Origin: Natronoflexus pectinivorans
GTDB taxonomy: Bacteria > Bacteroidota > Bacteroidia > Bacteroidales > Marinilabiliaceae
Assembly: GCF_004345615.1 (NCBI RefSeq)
Contig: NZ_SLWK01000003.1
Coordinates: 248,001 to 312,000, forward strand
DNA length: 64,000 nt
Reading direction: 5' to 3'
Shown here: positions 9,019 through 17,639 of the stretch, one piece after another
How positions within the stretch are numbered: position 1 is the stretch's first letter
Layout: every line of letters begins with the position of its first letter
Notes under the pieces: model-generated
The model's input: only the letters and a program-made list of their open reading frames with translations
Databases searched by the model: none
Told to the model about the DNA's origin: nothing
Program-made: the position numbers and the translations under genes

Positions 9019-10455
9019 ATGAGCGGATTTTTCGGCAGCATCACCAAAAGCGATTGCGTAATGGATGTTTTTTATGGCACCGACTACCATTCCCACCTGG
9101 GCACCAAACGTGCCGGGATGGCTTTTTTCGATGAGAAAAAAGGGTTTCAAAGAGCCATTCACAGTCTTGAAGATGGATATTTCAGAAATAAGTTTGATAA
9201 TGATATAAAAGGTTTCAAAGGAAAGTCTGGAATTGGCGTAATCAGCGATAATGAAGCCCAACCCATACTCGTTTCGTCCCACCTTGGACGTTTTGCCGTT
9301 GTATCTGTATGCCGAATTGCCAACATTGATGAATTGGAGCAGCGGTTTATCGACCAACGTCACACATTTGCCGAAACCAGTCAGGGAGCAGTGAACCCAA
9401 CCGAACTGATTTCAAAACTCATCGCAGAATGCAGCGATTTTGTTTCCGGAATAAACAATGTTTTTGATCATATTGAAGGTTCGTGCTCTCTATTGATTTT
9501 AACGGAAGATAAAATCATTGCTGCACGCGATCGTTTGGGAAGAACTCCTATTGTAGTTGGGAAAAAAGATAACGGCCATGCCGTTACCTTTGAAACATCT
9601 GCCTTTCCAAATCTTGAATATGAAATGGCTCACAATTTGGGTCCCAACGAAATTGTTGAAATAACAGCTGACGGATACACCCAACTTCAGCAAGCCGGGA
9701 AAGATATGCAAATATGTTCGTTTTTGTGGGTTTATTACGGGTATCCTCCATCCTTTTACGAAGGAATCAATGTTGATGAATCGAGATACAAGTGTGGCGC
9801 AGTTATGGCAGAGGATGAAGATGTTAAAGCTGATTTTGTGGCTGCCATACCCGATTCAGGAATCGGTCATGCCATGGGATTCAGCAACAAAACCGGAATT
9901 CCTCTAAAAAGGCCATATTCAAAATATACCCCAACCTGGCCCCGTAGTTTCATGCCTCAAAATCAGGAAACCCGCGAGTTGGTAGCAAAAATGAAACTTA
10001 TTACCAACCAATCAGTTATCAAGGAGAAAAAAGGAATTTTTCTGGACGATTCCATAGTAAGAGGGACACAATTAAGAGACAATGTAAAGGATTTACATGC
10101 CGGTGGAATTAAAGAAATCCACATGCGCATAGCTTGTCCGCCTTTGATTTATCCATGTGAATTTCTCAATTTCAGCAGATCGAGAACAACCCTCGATTTG
10201 GCTACCAGGAAAGCCATCACCCATATTGAAGGAAAAGAAGACGTAGACCTGAAGCCATACACTGACATCAAAAACCAGAAATATATTGATATGGTGGAAC
10301 AAATCCGTAAGGATTTGGGATTAACATCATTAAAGTTTCAGAAATTGGATGATTTGGTAAAAGCCATCGGACTGCCAAAAGAGAAATTATGTACGCATTG
10401 CTGGGATAATTCAAGCTATTTCTGCGCCTCGAAAAAGAAAGGTTTTGAAGGTTGA
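9019..10455 (+). CDS. purF: Amidophosphoribosyltransferase-like protein (PurF family) lacking the N-terminal Cys
   Basis: This 478-residue protein combines a class II glutamine amidotransferase-like N-terminal half with a phosphoribosyltransferase half. The PRPP-binding loop is clear (GIFLDDSIVRGTQLRDNV, about residues 336-353), as are the GIGHAMGFSN and KRPYSKYTPTWPRSFMP blocks of PurF. The unusual point is the N-terminus, MSGFFGSI: in active PurF the first residue after processing is the catalytic Cys (CGIFG or CGVFG), here it is Ser. A C-terminal Cys pair, LCTHCWDNSSYFC, may bind metal. It could be an ammonia-dependent PurF or a regulatory paralogue. The start is fixed by the family's N-terminal motif. 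It is monocistronic. Confidence 0.75.
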   Translation: MSGFFGSITKSDCVMDVFYGTDYHSHLGTKRAGMAFFDEKKGFQRAIHSLEDGYFRNKFDNDIKGFKGKSGIGVISDNEAQPILVSSHLGRFAVVSVCRIANIDELEQRFIDQRHTFAETSQGAVNPTELISKLIAECSDFVSGINNVFDHIEGSCSLLILTEDKIIAARDRLGRTPIVVGKKDNGHAVTFETSAFPNLEYEMAHNLGPNEIVEITADGYTQLQQAGKDMQICSFLWVYYGYPPSFYEGINVDESRYKCGAVMAEDEDVKADFVAAIPDSGIGHAMGFSNKTGIPLKRPYSKYTPTWPRSFMPQNQETRELVAKMKLITNQSVIKEKKGIFLDDSIVRGTQLRDNVKDLHAGGIKEIHMRIACPPLIYPCEFLNFSRSRTTLDLATRKAITHIEGKEDVDLKPYTDIKNQKYIDMVEQIRKDLGLTSLKFQKLDDLVKAIGLPKEKLCTHCWDNSSYFCASKKKGFEG

Positions 10456-10560
10456 TAGGTCATTAGGTTGTTTGGTTTTGAGGTTTTGAGGTTTTGAGAT
10501 CATTAGATCATAAGATTATTAGATCGTAAGGATGTAAGGTCGATAGGTTCTTAGGTCAAT
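10456..10560. repeat. Tandem low-complexity tract after purF-like gene
   Basis: Units such as GAGGTTTTGAGGTTTTGAG and ATTAGATCATAAGATTATTAG are repeated directly after the stop codon. They resemble the tracts at 4770, 14790 and 16021. No coding content is seen. Confidence 0.65.
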
Positions 10561-10620
10561 GGAATCTGCAAAGACATCTCCACCAAAAATATACTAAATG
10601 GCTAATATGGTTTTATGAAC

Positions 10621-11265
10621 CTATAATCCCAAAACTTCTATTGCCATTCCTGATAAGAATATCACCAACCCGGCAATGGTGTGACTGTATTTTTCCAGCG
10701 GTTTAAAGGATACATATCGTAATCCGTAGATCATTATAAAAACAGCTCCCATCATAGTTAAAAGTGTAGAAACACCAAAAACCAAAGATACGGATACCAG
10801 AGCTCCGGCGCTTGCATTCGCTGCAGGATACATCAATACAGGAATCAACACTTCACAGGGTCCCAATATAAATATGATGAATAAAACCCACGGCGTAATC
10901 CTTTTTCCTTGCTGTGTGTCTTTAATATCTTCCTGCTTTTGCTTTGCCCAATATCGCATTCCCCACACAGCGTAAATGAGTCCAAACGCAATGAGTCCCC
11001 AGGCAGCAAGTCCATCTCTGAACTCCTCAATCATAACAAGATTTTCAAGTTGAGAGCCAATTGCAATGCCAACTAATCCAATGATTACAGAACTTAATAC
11101 ATGGCCTGTTCCACAGACAAAAGTCCACCAAATTGTTTTCCCCACACTCCAATCACGAGCTTTGGAAATGGCAACAAAAGGTAAATAATGATCAGGCCCA
11201 AGTATGGTATGAACGAATCCGAGTGATGCGGCAGTTAATAGTAATATCTGAAATTCTGCAGTCAT
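10621..11265 (-). CDS. NicO/UreH-like membrane transporter
   Basis: The 214-residue product is almost entirely hydrophobic, with about six transmembrane helices. The first helix carries LGFVHTILGPDHYLPF, the histidine- and aspartate-containing motif of the NicO/RcnA/UreH group (HxxxxDH type), and a second conserved block reads ILGPCEVLIPVLMYPA. Members of this group export or import nickel, cobalt or other metals, or belong to the SafE/TauE-like exporters; the substrate cannot be told from the sequence. It stands alone on the minus strand with no metalloenzyme or metal regulator beside it. Confidence 0.7.
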   Translation of the reverse strand: MTAEFQILLLTAASLGFVHTILGPDHYLPFVAISKARDWSVGKTIWWTFVCGTGHVLSSVIIGLVGIAIGSQLENLVMIEEFRDGLAAWGLIAFGLIYAVWGMRYWAKQKQEDIKDTQQGKRITPWVLFIIFILGPCEVLIPVLMYPAANASAGALVSVSLVFGVSTLLTMMGAVFIMIYGLRYVSFKPLEKYSHTIAGLVIFLSGMAIEVLGL

Positions 11266-11836
11266 AGTACTGGTGATATTTAAATTGAATTTTAGATTTT
11301 AAATATAGTATATTCCAATTACGAATTCTTTCCGGCCAACAAATAAATCCCTACTCAATGAAAGGGATAATAGAATTCACTGTGATCTGACTAAGGTTTT
11401 TTATAATGATAATCATGTAATATATTTCTCAAATCGCTCTAAATGACAGGCTCTTACGTTTTAATAGGAGATTGGGTGATGGCGGCTTTGCCACCATCAC
11501 CCAATCCCCCACCTTGACCACTTGAAAGTTTTTCCATTTCGAGCAGAGCGAGATATTTATATTAATTAGTCGGTCAGTAGTGATAACTTAAGGTTATCAA
11601 AAACCGATGAAAACAATTCTATTATGGTTGTTTCACTTCTTTTATTAGTTTTGTAGTTTTATCTTATTAAAATAGACCGTTAGACTTTTAGATTATTAGA
11701 CAATAAACACAAGTAAGCTTCTTATTATCAAATATTTACACAACAATACAGTAAATTCATAAACATCTGATAATTAGGCAAATAAAAAAGATTAACGAAC
11801 AATTATTATTATACACATAAACAAAACTAAAATACA
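11266..11836. other. Intergenic stretch with one long hairpin and repeat remnants
   Basis: About 570 nt without a gene between two divergent transcription units. It contains a long hairpin at 11472-11508 and, near 11670-11705, a short AGACCGTTAGACTTTTAGATTATTAGAC unit of the intergenic repeat family also seen near 16021. The final 130 nt are very AT-rich and probably hold the promoter of the gene at 11837. Confidence 0.5.
11472..11508. repeat. Strong hairpin, 13-bp plus 3-bp stem
   Basis: GATTGGGTGATGG (11472-11484) pairs perfectly with 11496-11508, then GGC/GCC closes a TTT loop after one mismatch. It is GC-rich compared with the surroundings and has no T tract. Confidence 0.65.
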
Positions 11837-12304
11837 ATGAGCAAAGTTATCATCAATAGTTTCGCAGAGCTGGAAAAACTGGTAGGTCACGATTTGGGAA
11901 TCTCTGAATATCATGAATTTACCCAAGAGCAAATTAACTTGTTTGCCGATGCCACATTAGATCACCAATGGATACACACCGATAAAGAACGCGCGGTAAA
12001 AGAATCCCCATTTGGAGACACCATTGCCCATGGCTATCTTACGCTATCCATGTTGCCACATTTATGGAATCAGATAGTGGAAGTCCGGAATCTAAAACTA
12101 CAGGTGAATTACGGTATTGAAAAATTCAAATTCAACCAACCGGTATTGGTCAACAGCAAGGTGCGATTGGCAGCCAAGGTTATTAGTGCTGTCAATCTTC
12201 GCGGAGTTACCAAAGCCAACATTGGTGTTAAACTTGAAATAGAAGGGAATAAAAAACCGGCCTACGAAGGAGAAATCGTATTTCTGTACCATTTTAACTC
12301 ATAA
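11837..12304 (+). CDS. MaoC-like hotdog dehydratase (R-specific enoyl-CoA hydratase type)
   Basis: This 155-residue protein has the MaoC/NodN dehydratase fold signature: HEFTQEQINLFADATLDHQWIHTD, containing the catalytic Asp-x4-His pair (D58 and H63), followed by IAHGYLTLSMLPHL. Such enzymes hydrate trans-2-enoyl-CoA to (R)-3-hydroxyacyl-CoA. The upstream region is AT-rich; the next gene starts immediately after the stop codon, so the two hotdog proteins are almost surely cotranscribed. The role in this organism (fatty-acid or acyl-CoA conversion) is inferred from the family. Confidence 0.85.
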   Translation: MSKVIINSFAELEKLVGHDLGISEYHEFTQEQINLFADATLDHQWIHTDKERAVKESPFGDTIAHGYLTLSMLPHLWNQIVEVRNLKLQVNYGIEKFKFNQPVLVNSKVRLAAKVISAVNLRGVTKANIGVKLEIEGNKKPAYEGEIVFLYHFNS

Positions 12305-12796
12305 TTGGTTGTGAAAAGAGCCATTTTAAACCCGTTTGGCACGAAAATAGATGAGAGAGGAATATGTTTTGGCTGTTCAGAGCATAATCCCATTGGATTG
12401 CGCATGTCTTTTTTTGAAGAGAACGGAATGGTTTGTTCTGAATGGGTTCCTGACAAGAAATTTGAAGGCTATAATGGTGTGATTCATGGTGGCATACAAG
12501 CCACCATGATGGACGAAATTGCAAGTTGGTATATCTATACTCAACTGAACACAGCTGGTGTCACCAAAAGTTTATCCACTCATTACCATGAACCTTGTCG
12601 AATCAGTTCTGAACCAATTCTTATCAGAGCTGTTTCACATAAAAAGCAAAACAGGCGAGATGTGGCTATAGAAACCGAAATATTGTGCGGCAACCAGTTA
12701 TGCACCTCCGGAACCATTGTTTATGTATTGTTTCCGGAAGAGATGGCCAAAACAAAATTCAATTATCCCGGGATTGATGCTTTCTTCGCCAAATAA
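12305..12796 (+). CDS. PaaI-like hotdog thioesterase
   Basis: A 163-residue hotdog-fold protein. The central block GYNGVIHGGIQATMMDEIASW holds the HGG...DE motif of PaaI/YbgC-type acyl-CoA thioesterases, which cleave thioesters using the Asp or Glu on the long helix. An N-terminal Cys pair (CFGC, in GICFGCSEHNPIG) is typical of one PaaI subgroup. No ATG is available: the frame opens with TTG at 12305, directly after the upstream stop, or GTG at 12311, suggesting translational coupling. The substrate is unknown. It probably works on products of the same pathway as the MaoC-like neighbour. Confidence 0.8.
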   Translation: MVVKRAILNPFGTKIDERGICFGCSEHNPIGLRMSFFEENGMVCSEWVPDKKFEGYNGVIHGGIQATMMDEIASWYIYTQLNTAGVTKSLSTHYHEPCRISSEPILIRAVSHKKQNRRDVAIETEILCGNQLCTSGTIVYVLFPEEMAKTKFNYPGIDAFFAK

Positions 12797-12815
12797 CTTA
12801 ATAACAATCAAAAGC

Positions 12816-13607
12816 ATGAAGAGACTTAGTTTTTTTGTATCGCTGTTAACAGTTGTGTTACTAAGCAGTTGTAATGATGGGAAAGTTAATTTTTTCACCC
12901 TGAATCAGGACGTGGAGTTTGGTCAACAAGTGGTGGCAGAGATTCTGTCAGATAGTCAGTATAATGTCCTTGACAGAGATGAACATAAAGAAGCATATGA
13001 ATATCTTGAAGGCATTCGGGATAAAATTCTTGCATCTAAGGATATACGATACAGAGACCGGTTTCAATGGGATATATATATCATTGACGAAGATGTGCTG
13101 AATGCTTTTGCTTTACCGGGTGGACCAACTTTCTATTACACCGGGCTGATGAAGTTTCTGGATGATGAAGCCTCTCTGGCCGGGGTTATGGCTCATGAAA
13201 TTGCCCATGTTGACCGCAGGCATGCCACCAATCGGATGACTAAAATGTATGGGTTTAGCATTTTATTTTCTGTGCTTAGAGGCGATAATGAATCTCTATT
13301 GGGTGATATTGCAGAATCATTGGCAACCGGCGTTACCGCTTTAGCATTTAGCCGACAGGATGAGTATGAAGCCGACGAATATGCCGTTCGTTACCTCTAC
13401 CCTACCGAACTGGATTCAAGAGGCGTAGCTTACTTTTTTGAAAAAATGGATTTAGCCCCTGCATCAAGGGTTCAGATTTATCTAAGCACACATCCCGATC
13501 CGGGCGACCGGATTTCTGAAATTCACAGACACCATCAGCGATTAGGAGGAAAAGAAGGTAACCCGTTTACTCAAAGATACCAGGAATTTCTACAATTACT
13601 TCCATAA
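12816..13607 (+). CDS. M48-family metalloprotease, lipoprotein
   Basis: The product is 263 residues from the ATG at 12816. This start gives a clear lipoprotein signal, MKRLSFFVSLLTVVLLSSC, with the lipobox cysteine at residue 19; an upstream in-frame start would bury it. The zinc site is present: HEIAH in MAHEIAHVDRRHA, and the third ligand in the EADEYAVRYL block. The domain belongs to the M48 group (BepA/LoiP/Oma1-like) that degrades or refolds envelope proteins. A conserved SRQDEYEAD segment precedes the third ligand. It lies 19 nt after the thioesterase gene and 20 nt before rtcB. Location is expected to be the periplasmic face of a membrane. Confidence 0.88.
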   Translation: MKRLSFFVSLLTVVLLSSCNDGKVNFFTLNQDVEFGQQVVAEILSDSQYNVLDRDEHKEAYEYLEGIRDKILASKDIRYRDRFQWDIYIIDEDVLNAFALPGGPTFYYTGLMKFLDDEASLAGVMAHEIAHVDRRHATNRMTKMYGFSILFSVLRGDNESLLGDIAESLATGVTALAFSRQDEYEADEYAVRYLYPTELDSRGVAYFFEKMDLAPASRVQIYLSTHPDPGDRISEIHRHHQRLGGKEGNPFTQRYQEFLQLLP

Positions 13608-13627
13608 AAACTTAAAAGAGAACAGCC

Positions 13628-14791
13628 ATGGAACTGGTGATTTCTACCGAAAAACACCCCATCAAGCTGTGGCTTAAAGAGATTGATGAAGAGGCTTTAG
13701 AGCAGGCTCGCCATTTGGCCAATCTGGATTTCGCCTTCCGGCATGTAGCACTTATGCCCGATGCACACACAGGGTTCGGCATGCCCATTGGAGGTGTTTT
13801 AGCCACAAAAAACCACGTCATCCCCAATGCGGTTGGTGTTGATATTGGATGTGGTATGTGTGCTGTTCCCAGCGGATTGCGAGAGGTATCTCCCCCACAA
13901 TTGAAAGAAATCATGTCGGGTATTCGTAAACAAATACCCGTTGGCATGAGAAGCCATAAAAAGATGCAGGATATGCATCATATGCCAAAATGGAACAATC
14001 TCCCCAAAATTGTAGAACAAGAGTTTGATAAAGCAAGAACGCAAGTGGGAACCCTTGGAGGTGGAAACCATTTTATTGAAATACAGAAAGGCTCCGATGG
14101 TTTTGTCTGGATTATGATTCACTCCGGAAGCCGGAACTTAGGTAAAACTGTGGCCGATTTCTATAATAAATCGGCTAAAAAGCTCAATGAGAAATGGAGA
14201 TCACCTGTTCCAAAGCAATGGGATTTGGCCTTTCTTCCCCTCGATTGCGAGGAGGCAAAGGAGTACATTGCAGAAATGAATTACTGCATTGATTTTGCAC
14301 TTGCCAACAGAAAACTTATGATGCATTTTGTTCAGGACGCCATAAACGAGGCCATTGGCAAAGAAGTATCATACGGAAACATCATCAACATTGCCCACAA
14401 CTATGCCTCTTTTGAGACTCATTTTGGTGAGAAGGTTTTGGTACACCGAAAAGGGGCTACAAGAGCTTTCCCCGGCGAAACCGGAATCATACCCGGTTCT
14501 CAGGGAACCTCATCCTACATTGTAGAAGGCGTTGGAAATCCTGAAAGTTTTATGTCGTGTTCGCACGGTGCAGGTCGTCGTCTTGGACGACGCCAGGCTC
14601 AACGCCAACTTGATTTTTCTGCCGAAGTTCAAAAACTCAACGATAAAGGAATTATTCATTCAATCAGAACTCAACGCGATCTTGACGAAGCAGCAGGAGC
14701 CTACAAGGACATTGATGAAGTGATGATGAACCAATCTGACCTGGTTAAAATTAAACTTAAACTGGAACCTTTGGCGGTGGTGAAGGGGTAG
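13628..14791 (+). CDS. rtcB: RtcB-family RNA-splicing ligase
   Basis: This 387-residue cytoplasmic enzyme joins RNA 2',3'-cyclic phosphate or 3'-phosphate ends to 5'-OH ends using GTP and Mn2+. Family blocks are MPDAHTGFGMPIGGV, GVDIGCGMCAV (with the metal-binding Asp and Cys), GTLGGGNHFIEI, WIMIHSGSRNLG, HNYASFE, HRKGATRAFPGE and SCSHGAGRRLGRRQA, whose His accepts GMP in this family. It is shorter than E. coli RtcB (408) but complete, and lacks an RtcA or archease neighbour. It follows the M48 lipoprotein gene after 20 nt. The role may be RNA repair. Confidence 0.92.
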   Translation: MELVISTEKHPIKLWLKEIDEEALEQARHLANLDFAFRHVALMPDAHTGFGMPIGGVLATKNHVIPNAVGVDIGCGMCAVPSGLREVSPPQLKEIMSGIRKQIPVGMRSHKKMQDMHHMPKWNNLPKIVEQEFDKARTQVGTLGGGNHFIEIQKGSDGFVWIMIHSGSRNLGKTVADFYNKSAKKLNEKWRSPVPKQWDLAFLPLDCEEAKEYIAEMNYCIDFALANRKLMMHFVQDAINEAIGKEVSYGNIINIAHNYASFETHFGEKVLVHRKGATRAFPGETGIIPGSQGTSSYIVEGVGNPESFMSCSHGAGRRLGRRQAQRQLDFSAEVQKLNDKGIIHSIRTQRDLDEAAGAYKDIDEVMMNQSDLVKIKLKLEPLAVVKG

Positions 14792-14935
14792 GGTTTTGGG
14801 TTTTAAGTTTTAAGTTATAGGTTTGAAGTTCAAAGTTTAGGGTTTAGGGTTGATGGTTTCGGAGCGTAGCGAAGTCCCGCGGAGCGGGAATAGTTTTAGG
14901 TTCTAGGTTCAAAGTTGGGAGTTTGAGTTATTTTC
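14792..14935. repeat. Low-complexity TTTTAAGTTTTAAG/GGTTTAGGG tract with a CCCGC/GCGGG hairpin
   Basis: After rtcB the sequence repeats units such as GGGTTTTAAGTTTTAAG and AGTTTAGGGTTTAGGG. From about 14859 it carries GGAGCGTAGCGAAGTCCCG followed by CGGAGCGGGA, a small GC-rich palindrome of the same general type as those at 26225 and 36842. Confidence 0.6.
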
Positions 14936-14941
14936 AAATAA

Positions 14942-14979
14942 ACACCATGTACTAATTTTTTTCAAATGGTACATGGTGT
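14942..14979 (-). terminator. Hairpin between convergent rtcB and sucD
   Basis: ACACCATGTAC (14942-14952) pairs perfectly with GTACATGGTGT (14969-14979), with a T-rich loop. It lies between convergent genes and is followed on the minus strand by TTATTTG, so it may end sucD transcription. Confidence 0.5.
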
Positions 14980-15026
14980 GTAATCGGAATTCGTTGGGAA
15001 TTATATCTTCAATAATTCTTTGGATA

Positions 15027-15899
15027 CTATTTTTTCATGGCTTTCTGCATGGTTGTACCGAGGTGTGCGGGGTTATCAACCACATGAATGCCACACTCCT
15101 TCATGATTTTCATTTTAGCGGCAGCTGTATCGTCTTTTCCACCCACAATGGCTCCGGCATGCCCCATTCGTCTGCCGGGAGGAGCTGTTTGTCCGGCAAT
15201 GAATCCAACAACAGGCTTTGTACCATGTTCTTTAACCCAACGTGCGGCATCCGTTTCCATGCTTCCGCCAATCTCCCCTATCATGATAATGCCCTCGGTT
15301 TCGGGATCGTTCATGAGCAGCTTAACGGCGTCCAGTGTGGTGGTACCAATCACCGGATCGCCACCAATTCCAATACAGGTACTTTGACCTAAGCCAAGTT
15401 TTGTCAATTGGTCAACAGCCTCGTATGTCAGGGTACCAGAGCGGCTTACAACGCCAATCCTACCCTCTTTATGAATAAATCCCGGCATAATGCCTACCTT
15501 CGCTTTTCCGGGGGAGATTACACCGGGACAGTTGGGACCAATTAAAATGCTCTCTTTTCCGTCAATAAATGCTTTTACTGTAATCATGTCGGCGACCGGA
15601 ATACCTTCGGTAATGGCGATAATCACTTTTATGCCGGCATCGGCGGCTTCCATAATTGCATCGGCGGCAAAAGCCGGTGGCACAAAAATCACCGAAGTGT
15701 CGGCTCCGGTGTTCTCCACTGCCATTTGAACCGTATCAAAAACCGGCAATCCCAAATGCATGGTTCCACCTTTTCCGGGTGTTACGCCACCAACAACATT
15801 GGTTCCATATTCCATCATTTGTCCGGCATGAAAAGTTCCTTCGCCTCCGGTAAATCCTTGTACTATTATTTTTGAATTGTTATCTACCAATACGCTCAT
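15027..15899 (-). CDS. sucD: Succinyl-CoA synthetase alpha subunit (ADP/GDP-forming)
   Basis: The 290-residue product is full length for SucD. It starts [24 protein letters not shown] and has the CoA-binding [14 protein letters not shown] loop, the IGPNCPGVI block, [27 protein letters not shown] and GHAGAIVGG with the phosphorylated active-site histidine. It makes or uses succinyl-CoA in the citric-acid cycle or the succinate-propionate pathway. The usual partner sucC is not adjacent on either side, so the beta subunit must be elsewhere. The [14 protein letters not shown] block contacts the beta subunit in the family. Confidence 0.95.
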   Translation of the reverse strand: MSVLVDNNSKIIVQGFTGGEGTFHAGQMMEYGTNVVGGVTPGKGGTMHLGLPVFDTVQMAVENTGADTSVIFVPPAFAADAIMEAADAGIKVIIAITEGIPVADMITVKAFIDGKESILIGPNCPGVISPGKAKVGIMPGFIHKEGRIGVVSRSGTLTYEAVDQLTKLGLGQSTCIGIGGDPVIGTTTLDAVKLLMNDPETEGIIMIGEIGGSMETDAARWVKEHGTKPVVGFIAGQTAPPGRRMGHAGAIVGGKDDTAAAKMKIMKECGIHVVDNPAHLGTTMQKAMKK

Positions 15900-16226
15900 A
15901 AGTAAAAAAGTTAAGTTTCGGATTAAATTTAATATTTGTTATAACACCTTCCAAATCGCAATGTTCATTTAATTGCCCATGAACGATTAAAAATAATAAC
16001 TTTGTAACAGGTAATAACAGATCGTTAGATTTATAGATTATTAGACCGATAGACAAGACTAAAAAATAAAATAAGATCTTTTTAATCTTTTTTTTCTATT
16101 CTATCTCTCTAAAATCTAGAGATCTTTGCATCCTAAAAACAAATCCGGAATAATCCTCACCTAACAACCAATTAGTTGACAACAATTAATTACAGAAAAT
16201 TTCATCGAATATAGTATAATAGCAAC
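15900..16226. other. Divergent intergenic region sucD-mnmE with repeat remnants
   Basis: The 327-nt gap between divergent genes must hold both promoters. From 16021 to about 16135 it carries units such as TAGATTATTAGACCGATAGAC and CTCTCTAAAATCTAGAGATC, belonging to the same degenerate repeat family as 6960-7115 and 11670-11705. No gene is seen. Confidence 0.5.
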
Positions 16227-17639
16227 ATGACCACCAACGATACCATCTGTGCCATATCCACTGCAAAAGGAATGGGAGCCATTGCTGTAATAAGAATTGC
16301 AGGGGAAAATGCATTTAAAATAACCGACATCATATTTAAACCGGCAAAAAAAGGCAAAATCATTGCAGAGCAACCGGCCAACAGCATTCATTTTGGGACA
16401 GTTTGCGATGGCGATAAAGAAATTGATGAAGTACTGGTGTCAGTTTTTAAATCACCACACTCTTTTACCGGTGATGATGTTATAGAGATTGCCTGCCACG
16501 GAGCACCATACATTCAACAACAGTTGCTACAATTGCTCACAAAGCAGGGTGCCCGGCTCGCAGAGCCGGGGGAGTTCACCCAACGCGCCTTTTTAAATGG
16601 AAAGATGGATCTCAGTCAGGCCGAAGCGGTGGCGGATCTCATTGCTTCACAAAGTGAAGCTGCCCGCAGAGTGGCTTTACAACAAATGCGCGGCGGTTTT
16701 TCAACCGAACTGATGCAGCTTCGCGAAAGACTTTTGTGGTTTATATCGATGATTGAGTTGGAACTGGATTTCAGTGAAGAGGATGTAGAGTTTGCCAATC
16801 GTGATGAACTTAATCAACTGGTGGATGAAATCAGCACACACATTGAAAGACTGGTAAAATCATTCTCCCTGGGAAATGCCATCAAAAATGGCATTCCTGT
16901 GGCCATTGCCGGACACACAAATGCCGGGAAAAGCACCTTGTTGAATGCCCTTTTGAATGAAGAAAGAGCCATTGTATCAGACATTCACGGAACCACCCGC
17001 GATGCCATTGAAGATACCATTAACATTGAAGGAATTACTTTCAGATTTATTGATACAGCAGGCATCCGCTCTACGGCCGACACCATTGAAAACCTGGGAA
17101 TTCAGCTAACTTACAATAAAATAAAACAAGCATCGATTATTCTGCTTTTAGTGGATGTTACCGATCCGGATGAAAAAATACATGAAGCCATTCAAAACAT
17201 TCTGCCTAAACTGGAGTCGGATCATCAACAATTAATTGTGGTTGTAAATAAAACCGATCTTGCCAAGAATGATGAAATTGAGAATCGTTTTTCGCAGGAC
17301 GCTTTCAAAGAGCTTACCGGAAACAACACCATTGTTCCAATATCAGCCAAATTCAGGACAAACCTCGAAAAACTCACATCCGAGCTTCTGCGTACAGTTA
17401 ATCTCAGTGCCATAGACTCAGACGATGTAATAGTCACCAATGCCCGACACCACGAGGCACTCACCAATGCACTTGAAAGCATTACCCGGGTAAAAGAAGG
17501 ACTTTACAGAAATATTTCAGGCGATTTTCTGGCTCAGGACATCAGAGAGGTGCTCCACTACCTCGGCAGCATCACAGGACAAATATCAACGGATGAAATT
17601 TTAGGGAACATATTTAAGAATTTTTGTATTGGAAAGTAA
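16227..17639 (+). CDS. mnmE: tRNA modification GTPase MnmE
   Basis: This 470-residue GTPase, with MnmG, makes the cmnm5/nm5 modification at wobble uridine 34. It has the N-terminal folate-binding domain (TICAISTAKGMGAIAVIRIAG), a helical domain, a G domain with GHTNAGKSTLLN (P-loop), a DTAG switch and NKTD, and the invariant C-terminal Cys in FCIGK, its last five residues. The gene end doubles as the probable attachment site of a genomic island: its last 19 nt up to the stop include the 17-bp repeat found again at 26154. The intact FCIGK tail shows that integration reconstituted the gene. It is preceded by a short AT-rich leader. Confidence 0.96.
   Translation: MTTNDTICAISTAKGMGAIAVIRIAGENAFKITDIIFKPAKKGKIIAEQPANSIHFGTVCDGDKEIDEVLVSVFKSPHSFTGDDVIEIACHGAPYIQQQLLQLLTKQGARLAEPGEFTQRAFLNGKMDLSQAEAVADLIASQSEAARRVALQQMRGGFSTELMQLRERLLWFISMIELELDFSEEDVEFANRDELNQLVDEISTHIERLVKSFSLGNAIKNGIPVAIAGHTNAGKSTLLNALLNEERAIVSDIHGTTRDAIEDTINIEGITFRFIDTAGIRSTADTIENLGIQLTYNKIKQASIILLLVDVTDPDEKIHEAIQNILPKLESDHQQLIVVVNKTDLAKNDEIENRFSQDAFKELTGNNTIVPISAKFRTNLEKLTSELLRTVNLSAIDSDDVIVTNARHHEALTNALESITRVKEGLYRNISGDFLAQDIREVLHYLGSITGQISTDEILGNIFKNFCIGK
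17621..17637 (+). repeat. Left attachment repeat in the 3' end of mnmE (attL-like)
   Basis: TTTTTGTATTGGAAAGT, the last codons of mnmE (FCIGK), is repeated perfectly at 26154-26170. The site matches the known insertion point of SGI1-type islands at the 3' end of trmE/thdF/mnmE. Identity can be extended to 21 positions if one inserted base is allowed. Confidence 0.8.
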
